Shown here: positions 20,050 to 31,406 of the stretch, in pieces | Layout: each line of letters opens with the position of its first letter | How positions within the stretch are numbered: the first letter of the stretch is position 1 | Assembly: GCA_907164885.2 (NCBI GenBank) | Contig: OU015495.1 | Location: 333,730-397,729, forward strand | From: Dolomedes plantarius | Lineage: Eukaryota > Arthropoda > Arachnida > Araneae > Dolomedidae | Reading direction: 5' to 3' | DNA length: 64,000 bases | Translations under genes and position numbers: made by a program | Notes under the pieces: model-generated | What the model saw: only the letters and a program-made list of their open reading frames with translations | What the model was told of the DNA's origin: nothing | The model's database searches: none

Positions 20050-20502
20050 TTACTTATTCGAGGATTCTTCTGCGTGAGTGGTGGGAGGGGAGGGAGTTCT
20101 ATTTTCCGCTACAACGTTGTTAGTTTGGGTTGAACTTTCAATCGGAAGTGGATCATCGTTTACTTCGCATTCCGAAAGATCAGAAAATTCCGCTTTTAAT
20201 AACGATAAATCACTAAGACTCATAAGAATGGTATTGGCACATTTATCTGAGTCAGTTCTAAATTCTAAATGAAGTAGATTACAAACAGAAATCAAGTCCT
20301 TAAGTGAAAACTCTTTAAATATTTTCTGTTTCGTTTCTTCCAACGAAAATGGCTGTTTAAAACCTGTAAATTTACGTAATCTGGCGCGATTTTGTCTGTC
20401 GCCGTCTGTACCAAAAATTAAATGATGTAAAACCTTTATTTGATTCGTACTACCAATTTTTAACGATTTAACAATATTGGGGTAATCGTTGAGAGTAGCC
20501 AT
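20050..20502 (-). CDS. first gag segment with DEK/SAP-like domain, element 2
   Basis: A 150-codon frame from ATG at 20502 to TAA at 20050. Residues 21-50 read QIKVLHHLIFGT then LRKFTGF; residues 60-80 read KIFKEFSLKDLISVCNLLHL; residues 88-98 read CANTILMSLSD. From memory the human DEK SAP-like region has the same order: LHKLLYNRPG, a basic stretch, FSGF, a KKF helix, LKSICEVLDLE and VKRILNFL. A Ser/Thr/Pro- and acid-rich tail follows. It is the complete version of the truncated segment in element 1. I infer a DNA- or chromatin-binding module fused to or read through into gag; the match is by eye and could be convergent. Confidence 0.6.
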   Translation of the reverse strand: MATLNDYPNIVKSLKIGSTNQIKVLHHLIFGTDGDRQNRARLRKFTGFKQPFSLEETKQKIFKEFSLKDLISVCNLLHLEFRTDSDKCANTILMSLSDLSLLKAEFSDLSECEVNDDPLPIESSTQTNNVVAENRTPSPPTTHAEESSNK

Positions 20503-21348
20503 AATAATATAGATTCAAACAATTTACACAAATATACAAATATTTAAAACCAAAATCAATAACTTGATTCTCTCTCTAAAATTGTGTTTAAAATCAAGAA
20601 CAAATAATAAAATTCCACATCAAAATACCATTAGAATTTCGGTTTCAAAAATTTTCTTTACATAAAAATATACAGTTCTCAATAAAAGAATATATTTTGT
20701 TCTTAACCATATGCATCAAAATAATAATATAATATTCTTCAAAACTCTATTCAATTCAAAATTATATATTTTGTTCTCAACCATATGCATCAAAATAATA
20801 ATATAATATTCTTCAAAACTCTATTCAATTCGCAATCATTCAAAATATATAGGAAATAAATGTTCTGTTGTGGTTGTTCAAGGAAATTAGATTCTTCAAA
20901 TTAAATATCGAAATATTCATAAAATCATCAAATAAATTCATTGAAATAGAATTCTCTTCAAGAAAACAGAAGTGATAAATTCAACGTCAAAGCTCATCAA
21001 AAGTCAATTTAGCATCAATTAAATTCCTGCATCAAAAGAACGTTGAAATATTCTTCAGTTTTCTTATATCATCAATAAGTTGAGAATTCCATTAATCATA
21101 AAAATTCTCTTGAAAAAGGGTCAAAGTATGCATCAAATAATTTTTATATGATCAAAGTGTACTTACACTTCTGGTTTTGGTTCTGTAACATCCCATCAGA
21201 ATATTATCGGAGTACGTGGCACATCACTTTCGCTTTCTGTTGCGATATCCGAAACCAAAATCAAAGACAAGAAGAATAATCATCAAAAAAATATTTTTCA
21301 GTTTACGCTACGGGTGTTTTTAGAGTCCGAGACCGGCAAGAGCCCTCA
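20503..21348 (-). other. untranslated leader of element 2
   Basis: AT-rich and non-coding, between the 5' LTR and the first gag ATG. It contains a 73-bp tandem duplication at about 20690-20762 and 20763-20835 (shared core ACCATATGCATCAAAATAAT). I could not identify a convincing tRNA primer-binding site next to the LTR. Confidence 0.75.
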
Positions 21349-21643
21349 TGTGGGATGGAGTGCTAACTCCATCCATTAGAAGGAAATAATTAAACGTTAA
21401 ATCATTTTAAATATTTAATGACACAAGACAATATTTACAGAACAGGACTAACACTTAAGAACATTTGGATGAAATAAAAAACACACGAAAAGCATAAACA
21501 GAGCTATTCTGCTCAATATCGGACGCTTGCGGAACACATCCGCTCAGTCTTCTTTGACAGTCAACAATGATGTTTGCGCGCGAAGTCCTTCGCGCCGGAG
21601 TGGTGAGGAGTGGAAGTTGAAGTAGTAGTTCAGTGGTGTTGCC

Positions 21644-21648
<5 letters not shown>
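21349..21648 (-). repeat. 5' LTR of Ty3/Gypsy element 2
   Basis: It matches 16744-17046 end to end except for the last bases, where CAACTACA becomes CAACTATATATA as it merges into the microsatellite. Confidence 0.88.

Positions 21649-21694
<46 letters not shown>
21649..21694. repeat. (TA)n microsatellite between insertions
   Basis: Pure TA dinucleotides between element 2 and the first LTR of the tandem LTR-element array. Predicted peptides of repeated Ile-Tyr across it are artefacts. Confidence 0.97.
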
Positions 21695-21698
<4 letters not shown>

Positions 21699-22310
21699 GG
21701 ACGTTGGTGCTTCACGCCCGATCTATTTAACACATTATTCCAAATATCCTATTAATCATTTTGCAGTCCGTGGTCCGATGGCGAGGCAATGTAGAATCCA
21801 AACTCAAATACAGTGACGACAACTCCATTATCATTTACTAACATATTTATTAAATCACTTAACGACTCTCAGCTCCATAACTAAAAGATATGGCTTCACA
21901 ATCCCATTAAAATCTGTGCGCCTTCAGCACACATCCTTTCCATTCCCTAGTTATCCATGGCTCTAGCGATTTTTCTTTGTTTCAACGTTAAAACCAACGC
22001 TCAGTGACGCTCATTACTTATGCGTGATGTCATATCGTACATGTTCTTTTTTTGCTAAACTCAGCATTTCCTTTCTCTTCGACGCTCAAACCACAGATGC
22101 GCCAAAATTATATAATGAAAAGGGGAATTTCCCTTTAGAATCTGTGGTTCTTCGGAGATTTAATCAAGCCGACCCATTAATTCCATTTTCACTGCAATAC
22201 ATACGCCGCTTATTTGAACTCCCAGACTTCTTAATTTTTAAATCCTATATTTTAATATCTAAAATCCCATTTTAAGGTCGCGTGATCGCCCCCCATATTT
22301 AAGCCTCACA
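21695..22310 (-). repeat. LTR A of the tandem array
   Basis: 616 bp. It shares two diagnostic bases with LTR D (A in GGCTTCACAATCC, G in GGTCGCGTGATCG) that differ in LTRs B and C, plus a few private changes. It is followed by the polypurine tract ACTTTCCCCCCC (complement strand). Confidence 0.93.
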
Positions 22311-25300
22311 ACTTTCCCCCCCGTCTCCCTGAAGGCGTGCACACAAGGAGTAGCTAATTCTCTGCAGCACGTCCTCAGAAGAGAAAACACAAAATTCAAT
22401 TTCAAAGATTTTTTCTAACCCACTGGAAAATATGCTGAGTTGGGACGTCTCCCACACAACAAAAATTAACTAATAACCCTAGCTACTGAAACTCATCATC
22501 ATCTTGTTAACCCATTTTAACCAACTAAAATTAAATTACATTTACGATTAGAATAGGGCGATCGTTCTCCTGAAGGCGTGCACACAAAGAATGGCCAGTT
22601 CCCTGCAACACGTCTCCAGAAGAGAAAAACAACTAAAATTAACTTAATTAATCATCAACTGAAAATTGCCGTGCAGGGCGGATCCTTCCCCACACAACAA
22701 ACTCAGAGAAACCCAACTAATTTATTCTCTTTTACGACTTGATTCAACCACATCAAAATTAACTAAATTTTCCTAAATATTTGACATCTAATTTTAAAAA
22801 AATCTAAAATTAATATTCTTATTTACTATACTAAAGTCGTGCACCTAACCCCATGGAGCTGAGAAAAATACAAGTTACATAAATGTCTCCATTCGAGACA
22901 GAAGTTACATTGAATCACTTAAAATATTATGACAACAATAACACAGCAGTAATTATTAAAATATCAAAATTAATTGTAAAAGAATATTACATCAACATTA
23001 TTAATAGAACACTAAAATTAAATTTAATAAACACAAAATATAACTTGAACTTGTAAGAAAATGGTAAATAAAATTTCTGTGAACACCCACACTATCCTTT
23101 TTAGCTCAAGAAAAACAAACCTTGTGCCGAAGCACCTTGAGTCCATCACCTAGAAAATGAGTCCTGACTTTAAAATTGGCAAAGTTCAGAGTTCTTGAAA
23201 TATTTACAGTTCTTGTAAAAAATTGGGGTGTCACAAAACTTCATACAAAATAATTTTATTTATAACACTATTATTAGAATTTAAAACCCTTCCTCAGATG
23301 TCTGTTATGGTGGTCATACTCCACAACAGCAGTGGGAATTTTATTAAGAGCTTTCAGCGTATCATCGGGGATACCTGATTCCTCCGAAACTTCAAATTTG
23401 ACACAACAAATCACTAGTGAAAAACATAACCCTAATACATATTTCAAATTCTCTAATATTTCAAAAATTTTTCGTTTTCACCATGATGTACAAAATATTA
23501 TACCTCTGAGTTTTACAAAATAATGAAGAATGTCTTTACACTCATGCTTATCTGAAAATTACAGGGAGACCTCCAAAAACTAGTAAATCAAGTGGCGACC
23601 AAAAACACACAAGAAATGAATATCAAATTATTAACCTAAAAGCACAATAACAATGTTAAAAGATCAACTTTAAATGATTATACTCAAAATACACAATATT
23701 TATCAGTATGAAAAAGGCAATTAAATCATTGAGATATGAAATTAACTTTCAATACAACACTTTCCTATACATTTTAATACCATAAACTTTTCATTTCATT
23801 CAAAAACCAATTTTAAAACCTACTCAAGTTTGAAGAAGACATGGTTGAACTCATGTTTGTTCTGCTTCTAGACTCAATTTGATAAAATATGTCAACATAT
23901 TCACACTTTGATCAAAACTCACAATTCTACAAATTTCAAAAATTATAACTTCAGCTCTTACATCTTTATCAATACAACTCAATTCCCAACCTCACAAATA
24001 TCATATATCAAATAAATTTATATCAATACACTAAAAAACACTTATAAATTATATCCAAAATTTATCAATTATATACACTTGAGCACCGATATGCAATATA
24101 CTTGAAAAATAAGCACTTTTAATCAATAAACCTTAAAAATATTTACAAAATGACGAGACTGCCAACAGCAATAAAACCAAAATGAACAATTTAACCCTAT
24201 TATGTTCTAAAATTTTCCAATAATTATACCAAAACTCATAAATTTTCAAAACATAATGAAATTACAATTTTCAAAATTTTACCAATATTTGTTACTAATA
24301 TTCTGCTATCTAGCTTTCCTCCCTCCCCGAACAAAACAGGATTGACGGGAATGATCATCCCCAGAAAACAATTTTCAACATTTACTTAATTTTAACAATA
24401 TTAAAATTTTCATTTTTTATTACCAATAGTTTCAAATTGTCAGAACATTTTTTACTGAATTTTAACTTTTGTATTTTAACCACAATTTCCAAAATTTACA
24501 CAAACTTTTCACATTTTACATATAATAGTTACTTATTTCAATTTTCATCAATACAATTTCAATTTTAAAATTTCAATACCTTAAAGTCAAAAGTAATTCA
24601 CATCTTCAACTTGTACAATTGCTAATTTAACCAATTTAGTAATTTTTCATATTTCTCATTTTTAACAACATTTTTTCGGAACCATTTGTTTTTAATTTAT
24701 CGCGACATAGTTATTAACATTATTATTAATTCATGTAACATTACACTTCAAAACTATTTGGCATGTTTATTTTGTAAATTTAAATCAAAACGCTTACCTT
24801 AATTTTATCCCAATTTAACCCTTTCACCGGCTCAATTCGAAACTCTAATTCACCTATCCTGGCTTCTGAAACTTGTAGAGTTCTACCCTTCAAGCGGCCC
24901 GATTCCCTGGAAAAAAGTTTGTTTTCACTGCAAAAATACTTCTTTCCCCCTTTTCGGAAGTATCTTTTGCCTGTCACCGCAACCCTCTACAGTAATAAAA
25001 TTTAGCACCCCGCTAGTGTCTCCCCCAAATTTGTTCCCCAACAAGAAAGCGGAATTTTTCTAGGAAACCGTACGTGTGTGTGTGTGTGGCTTATTCCACC
25101 CGCTCTAGCCGTAGGCTAGACCAGAGGAAAAGGGGGAACAGCTTTTGAGGGTCGTGTATAAGAGATTTCCGTTCCTCTGAAACACTCCTCCGTAGCGGTT
25201 GATGATAACGTTAAAATGCTATGAAAATTTGGCAAAAATATTATATTCAATTTCTTCCAAACTTCAGATATTTTCAAAACAAAGCATTCGAAAATATAAA

Positions 25301-26084
25301 TTAAATATTAAATATTTCAGATTTTAAACCATCTCTTGTAGTTTTAAGTTAATAAAAAATTCTAGAGAATTCCATTAAATATTTCATCTCACTAGCATAA
25401 TATTTTTCACACGTTTTCCCATATAAATTTTATTTCTTCATTGATTTCAGGAACCAAAAATTTAAACTTCTATAATTACCATTTTGCTACACAGAAGATA
25501 CATTTTAACAGCCGTAAAAATATTTACACATTCTGAAACACTGCAAGTGGTTAAAAAATGTTATAAGTGTAAATTTTGTATAATTAAAACATAATAATAC
25601 ACAAATTATTTAAATGTGTCATGTTACAATCACATTGTTTTATCCTAAGAATTTTATATTTCATTGTTAAACGAATTACACTCACACAAAACGATAAAAG
25701 AATATTGCAGTTCACACACAGAATTACTTATTGTTTCGTATATGTAATGAAATTTCGGAAAAAAGAATTATTTTAACAAACCAAAATTAGATAATATTAA
25801 ATTTTAGAATTAAGGTTATAACATAATATTCCATTTTTGGCATGATCTCAAGGTTAGTATAAAAAGTGACACACAGTACCAAAATGACTGCTCAAAGGTT
25901 ATGCTTGAATATATATGGTTTATTTACACTACTATATATTTTATATACAATAACACTTCAAAATTCATTAAACTTTCTTCAAATTATTTAATCTTATTCT
26001 AAATTTCTTTCAAGTTAATCATTCAATGCAATTTTTCTAGATATTCACAAATGTTAACCGCAATAATTATCACAATTAATTTCA

Positions 26085-26385
26085 ACAATAAATATTTGCT
26101 AATAGATACACACATCATTGATAATCAGTTCCATCAGTAATAAAATTCCTCATCATAACTTTGTTACTACCAATTACATTCATCAATAATTTTTACTAAT
26201 AGTTATACACCTCAATAATAATGTTTTGTCAGTAATTAAATTCCTCACAATAACTTTGTTACTACCAATTAAAATCACCAGTAACATTTACTTATAGTTA
26301 CACACATCATATTCAAAATCACCAATCATCAATCATATTCAAATTCATCAGTAATTAAATTTCTCAACATAACTTTGTAATTAAT
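26085..26385. repeat. degenerate tandem repeat, about three units
   Basis: The phrase AATTCCTCA...TAACTTTGTTACTACCAATT recurs at about 26146 and 26238, with a partial third at about 26363. Units are near 90-125 bp and AT-rich. Confidence 0.6.
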
Positions 26386-26648
26386 GTTTTAATTGTTTTC
26401 AATCTTTCTCTCAAAATCTTAAAATTTTAGGAATGCCGAAATTAGAGTTCCAAATGACACTTCCCTATCATTAATATAAAATACTCTGAAACAAACCTTG
26501 GCTGACATCGATGACACCACATGTATACGCATGAGTTTCAGTCCTCGGACTCATTAACACTCACAGGTATAAGGATAATAATCCGTTGCGTCATAATTGG
26601 CAGTCCACGTAGAATATCAGTAAACACAGTCTGGAAGTTACCACTCAG

Positions 26649-26830
26649 TTCCTGATCTTTGTGCAAGGGTGCAGAGTCTCACGGCTGGCATGGGGTTGAT
26701 CGTTGTCGTCAAGGAAACAGGCTCAAACTCTTAGCGTCAGTTCCAGATCATTGGGCAAGGGTGCAGAATCTCTCAGCTGGCATGGGGTTGATCCTTGTGG
26801 CTGAGGGAATAGGCTCAAATCCGTGTAATC
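26649..26830. repeat. two-copy tandem duplication, about 91 bp unit
   Basis: GCAAGGGTGCAGA and GGCTGGCATGGGGTTGATC each occur twice at matching spacing (26661/26753 and 26681/26773). A short frame across it (26659-26892) merely translates the duplication. Confidence 0.8.
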
Positions 26831-27235
26831 TGGTAATCAACTATTTTATCATGCAAGGGTCAACAGCAACATGGTTTCACCCTTGCTTTTAGTTTCGACT
26901 CATTTATTCTATATGTTTTCACGACAGTATATTTTCTTTTATATTACAAATAAATAATTATATCGCTAAAAATTTGTTAGTTCTTTCTGATGTTACAATT
27001 ATAGATACAATGATCTTGTTATAACCTTAATACATAATACCATATTTTCAAGTGCTACAATTTTTTACAACAGAAGATCGATAATAGATCGCTATATCAT
27101 ACACAATTGCTTATTTCTTATTATGTGAAAATGTGATGTAAACAAAGACGTATAGTTATTTTAAATATAGAAATATATGTTAAACATTCTATTCTTTTGT
27201 ATGGTATTTTTCAAAACAGGAAGCGGGGCACAAAG

Positions 27236-27451
27236 CTAAATAGATGCATCCATTCTGTCCACACCACCCATTGTATGGTTGCAATCCAGAACTGGTACGG
27301 GTATTTTATAAGTTTTCCCATGTTTTGTTATATTTTGCATTTCTGTGGAATGGATCGTGCTTAAAATGGCGACAGATCTTTTATCATGCCACTTCATTAT
27401 CAAAGTTTTCCCCCGTTGATAAGCAATCAGCTCACCCTTTTTCATTTTCTT
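27236..27451 (-). pseudogene. piggyBac transposase fragment
   Basis: About 71 residues match the later part of the piggyBac catalytic region: KKGELIAYQRGKTLIMKWHD with the third-type catalytic Asp in KWHDKRSV, then LSTIHST and CNHTMGGVDRMDAS, whose MGGVD motif holds the fourth conserved Asp. The open frame extends about 47 codons upstream (to 27592), but that part is not piggyBac-like. The N-terminal half, the first two Asp motifs and the C-terminal Cys-rich domain are absent, so it cannot catalyse excision. It lies inside the TTAA-flanked element that it presumably once mobilised. Confidence 0.9.
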
Positions 27452-28429
27452 ATTTTTGATTGATTTGCAGTGCAATAGCGAATTAATAACAATTTTGGAA
27501 CAACATCCAAAATTAATTTTTATAATATTTATATTGCAGCCGAAAAATTTTGTTGATGAATGAATATTCATGCTTAACTTATGACTTGCCAATTTTCATG
27601 GTTTTCATGCAGAAAACCAAATTTTTTGAAATATCAGAATTAAAAATTTAGTATTTTCTCGCAACACACATATTGGATTTGAGTTCAATTGAATGCACTA
27701 TTTAGACGCTATTGCACATACGTACATACACAAGTTTATAGTTAAATACACAATTTTACAAATCAGTTTTGTTTTAATCATATTCTTTTTGTGTCTATGA
27801 AAATACATCTTTTTTTTAACTGTAATTTTAAGATTGTATCGGTCATATCAATGTCCTAGTTAAATGCTGTAATAAAGAAATTCCGATAATTTGGTTGTTT
27901 AGAGAGCTTAGGTCAATTTTTGGTACTCGAAGACTAATTTGACCGGGACTTACTGCTTAATGTCGATACAGATGAATACAAACATTCATATAGAAAAGGG
28001 ACTCGAACCTGCGAACTCCAGCACCGTAAGGTTCACCCGGAAAATTATGCTTTCATTAATTTGCTTCCGACCACTATCAAAAATCAATGAAATTTTAAGG
28101 AAACAGCTACGGGGTCCGAAAATCCTCTCGCTGGGAAGTCGGCTACGCAAGAGAGGGGTACGAAATCAGGAGAAAATTCCTATCTCATGAGGATGATCAA
28201 AATTGTGGAGATAACCTCGAATGTGACGCTCTAAACGCCTTACACCTGATAATTTGGGTAGGTAGTTCAACGTGAGTTAAAAAAAAAGAAAAGAAACACC
28301 TAAGAATTTCTCACCAATCCCTCCAACCCATTAATTTACAGATTAAAACAAGATGTTAGAAGACCGAGATGAAGAACTAAACAATATTTTGTTACACGAG
28401 GGTTAATTAGATAGACTGGAACCTAATTT

Positions 28430-28525
28430 TAAAGCCGATTACGAAAGGCGGGAATCATCCATGCCAGAAGTAGGATTCGGGACCGAAAGACAGAGCCCTA
28501 CCATTCAGCCATTTCCCAGTATGAA
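28430..28525 (-). repeat. tRNA-like (SINE head) sequence
   Basis: The minus strand reads TGGCTGAATGGTAGGGCTCT and, about 30 bases later, GGTCCCGAATCC. This is the A-box/B-box pair of a tRNA or tRNA-derived SINE, with the right spacing. It lacks a cloverleaf acceptor pairing that I can see. A second B-box-like GGTTCGAGTCCC (minus) lies at about 27998-28009 with no clear A box. Confidence 0.45.
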
Positions 28526-29509
28526 GCACTGTACAACATCAAATAACTTTTCAAACTTGTATGGAAAGTAATAAAATAATAATTGAAAAGTTTGAAATGT
28601 AGCCAAAGTGATAAAATAAAATAAAATATGTTTAGACATTATTTTAGTTATTAAAATCGTTATTTTAGTTATAAAAATTATTAAAAGACGATTAATTAAA
28701 TTTAAATATACATAATTTAAATATACAGTACATGAATTAAATCCTGATTTAAATTAGGATTTAAATCACTTGATTTTTTAAAAAAAATCATTGATTTATA
28801 TCAAAATTATTTATGTATATAGTTTTACATTATGTTTCATTCAAATGTAATTTTATTAGCTATAATGGCTTTATCTAGATTGTAAAGTAAAAGATAAAGT
28901 AGGAGGGAACTTCTATCATTGCAATATCATATTTTATCTATCACTGTGATTAGTAAGAGTTTTGTTGACATAGGATACAAAAAATCATGGTTTCATGTAT
29001 TTAATATATAATTTATCATATGTAAATACTAATAGTGCAATGAAAACTTTATCATTAATCGTAATAATAATTTAATCATAATTTAAATTATTGCCTTTGA
29101 AATTTTTAACTTGTTAATGTTTAAAAACATAAAAATTCGCGAATCTCCCAGATTATGATCCTAGGGAAATTCATAAGCGCCCTGTTCCTGTGGCCTTACA
29201 ACAGCCAGCTAGATATTCCACACCCTCCATTCTTGACCTTCCTTCTTGGAAACTGATGCAATTACCGAACATCTGACTTTTCGGGAAAGTCGATCTGCAA
29301 CCCCCCCCCGCCCCTCCAACTTACCAACGTCGCTCTATTCAGACCCCCATCCCGTGAATGCGTCAGAATCGGAGATGTACATGTAGGGGTCTTCATTCCC
29401 CAATTTCGGACAATTCGAGGTTGTAAATCAAGCACCTTTTATCGTTCCGAAAACGGGGGAAAAACTCCGTGCAGTGCTGGAAAAATAACCTGCGCCTGTT
29501 CAGGGGTAC

Positions 29510-30248
29510 GTCACTGCCCGAATGAGACGGCTAAGGTCGGACGTAATATTTCGTCACTGCCCGGATGCATATTAACATTCCTTACATGAATTCACGCCAT
29601 TACATCGTTTGGCGACTGCCGATTGGTCAATCGAGTTTGCATCGGGAATTGCCATAATATTTGATCCTAAGCGCATTTTAAATCAGATAAAAGCTAAAAT
29701 ATATTTCTTAGTTGCTCAAATTCAATTTTGAGTAATATTTACTCTATTTTATTCTACTCCTAAAATTTTACAGTGAAATTACTACGGAAATTGGTAATTT
29801 CTTAAAATTTTCCATGCACAAAAAAGAAATATGAAGGCATTTATGACGAAAATTTCTTTTACAAATAGCTTGTCACTTTAAATTACTTTTACATTAATAG
29901 GTGGCGCCACTTAAAAAAATTCACGTTCCTTGTAAAATATGGCATAAAAAAAATATATAAAGATGAAAGCAACTAAGAAATAGATTTTAATCTCATTTAA
30001 AATAGGCTAAGGATCAAATATTATGCAATTATCGAAATGAAAGCAACTAAGAAATATATTTTAGCTTTTATCTGATTTAAAATGCGCTTAGGATCAAATA
30101 TTTTGGCAATTACCGATGCAAACTCAATTGACCAATCAGCAGTCGCCAAACGATGTAATGGCGGGAATTCATGTAAGGAATGGTAATATGCTGCCCGGAT
30201 GAGACAGTCAGGGCTCGACGTAATATTTCGTCACTGCCGTTGAAAGGG
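29510..30248. repeat. fold-back structure at the right end of the piggyBac element
   Basis: The arm 29561-29716 reappears inverted at 30042-30199 with few differences (core ATTCCTTACATGAATTC and GTTTGGCGACTGC). The spacer is about 325 bp and itself contains a duplicated AAAGCAACTAAGAAAT segment. Outside the arms a 42-bp direct repeat (ACGTAATATTTCGTCACTGCC at about 29540 and 30218) leads into the terminal repeat. Confidence 0.8.
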
Positions 30249-30790
30249 TTAACTTAATTTAATATTTTACCTATTTATTTGTTTAGAATTCACAACAATT
30301 TTCTTCTTAAAATTGATCCTGAAAACGGCAGACAGTCCCGGAGAGCCACGGAAATCTTGTTTCGCACACATCCTGACGCTGGGAAAATTTTGTGAAGAAA
30401 GAAAAAAAAAAATCCGCTGAAGTTTCACACACAAAACATTTTCGATGACAAAAGATGGCACAACACCGCTGACACATCTCATAACAGCCATGTTGCCGCT
30501 TGATGAAAACCTTATTCAATTAATTTTGAAAAACGATGACTAATTTTTAACTATGGTTTTTGTAGCATAAAATGTAGAACACTTTTAACGATGAGCAGCC
30601 GACACGACGAAAAATTTTACTAATCTCATAATTTTAAAAACAGATGACATAACTGCCTTAATTTTTGAAGCACAGAAATATGATGACCACAAGCCGAAGA
30701 TTTTTTCTTAATACGATGAAATTTTGAATTTCTTGAATTTTAAAGGCTGGGTTCCCACAGCGAAAAGGTTGCAGAATCGCTGCCGACTTT

Positions 30791-31406
30791 TGTCGGACGT
30801 TGGTGCTTCACGCCCGATCTATTTAACACATTATTCCAAATATCCTATTAATCATTTTGCAGTCCGTGGTCCGATGGCGAGGCAATGTAGAATCCAAACT
30901 CAAATACAGTGACGACAACTCCATTATCATTTACTAACATATTTATTAAATCACTTAACGACTCTCAGCTCCATAACTAAAAGATATGGCTTCCCAATCC
31001 CATTAAAATCTGTGCGCCTTCAGCACACATCTTTTCCATTCCCTAGTTATCCATGGCTCTAGCGATTTTTCTTTGTTTCAACGTTAAAACCAACGCTCAG
31101 TGACGCTCATTACTTATGCGTGATGTCATATCGTACATGTTCTTTTTTTGCTAAACTCAGCATTTCCTTTCTCTTCGACGCTCAAACCACAGATGCGCCA
31201 AGATTATATAATGAAAAGGGGAATTTCCCTTTAGAATCTGTGGTTCTTCGGAGATTTAATCAAGCCGACCCATTAATTCCATTTTCACTGCAATACATAC
31301 GCCGCTTATTTGAACTCCCAGACTTTTTAATTTTTAAATCCTATATTTTAATATCTAAAATCCCATTTTAAGGTCACGTGATCGCCCCCCATATTTAAGC
31401 CTCACA
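30791..31406 (-). repeat. LTR B of the tandem array
   Basis: 616 bp, nearly identical to LTR C and carrying the C-type base at GGCTTCCCAATCC and the A at GGTCACGTGATCG. Confidence 0.93.

Larger units (their letters stand above)
16744..21648 (-). mobile_element. Ty3/Gypsy retrotransposon 2, decayed
   Basis: On the minus strand the order is 5' LTR (21349-21648), an 846-bp leader, a first gag segment with DEK-like domain, gag core and knuckles, protease (DTG), an Asp-rich repetitive insert where RT should be, RNase H, integrase zinc-finger region, integrase C-terminus and 3' LTR (16744-17046). The RT palm and integrase core are absent. Breaks include a TAA after the first gag segment, a gag-pro frameshift near 19200-19320, and stops in RNase H and the integrase tail. 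It is homologous to element 1 along gag, RNase H and the GPY end. Both sides abut (AT)n. Confidence 0.9.
24819..30248. mobile_element. piggyBac-type DNA transposon, 5430 bp, TTAA target
   Basis: Ends CCCTTTCACCGGC (left) and CCCTTTCAACGGC (right, minus strand) are flanked by TTAA at 24815-24818 and 30249-30252. The intact empty site, with one TTAA, is present in the sister copies near 33916 and 40420. It carries a transposase fragment at 27236-27451. The rest is AT-rich and non-coding: 24819-26084 and 26900-27230 hold nothing I recognise, 26085-26385 is degenerate tandem repeat, and 27600-29500 holds SINE-like fragments. The transposase is too damaged to act. Confidence 0.88.
22311..30790 (-). 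repeat. internal region A, split by piggyBac
   Basis: The two parts, 22311-24818 and 30253-30790 plus one TTAA, together match internal regions B and C (3046 bp against 3048). AT-rich, non-coding, with a GAAGGCGTGCACACAA motif repeated near the polypurine end (about 22332 and 22572). The piggyBac element lies at 24819-30248. Confidence 0.9.

Noticed and set aside
21610..21816. Frames with Ile-Tyr repeats across the TA tract
   Set aside because: Direct translation of (TA)n microsatellite.
23332..23523. Identical 62-83 codon frames in every copy of the tandem LTR array
   Set aside because: Copies are near-identical DNA, so any chance frame repeats. None has a domain and the internals show no gag or pol.
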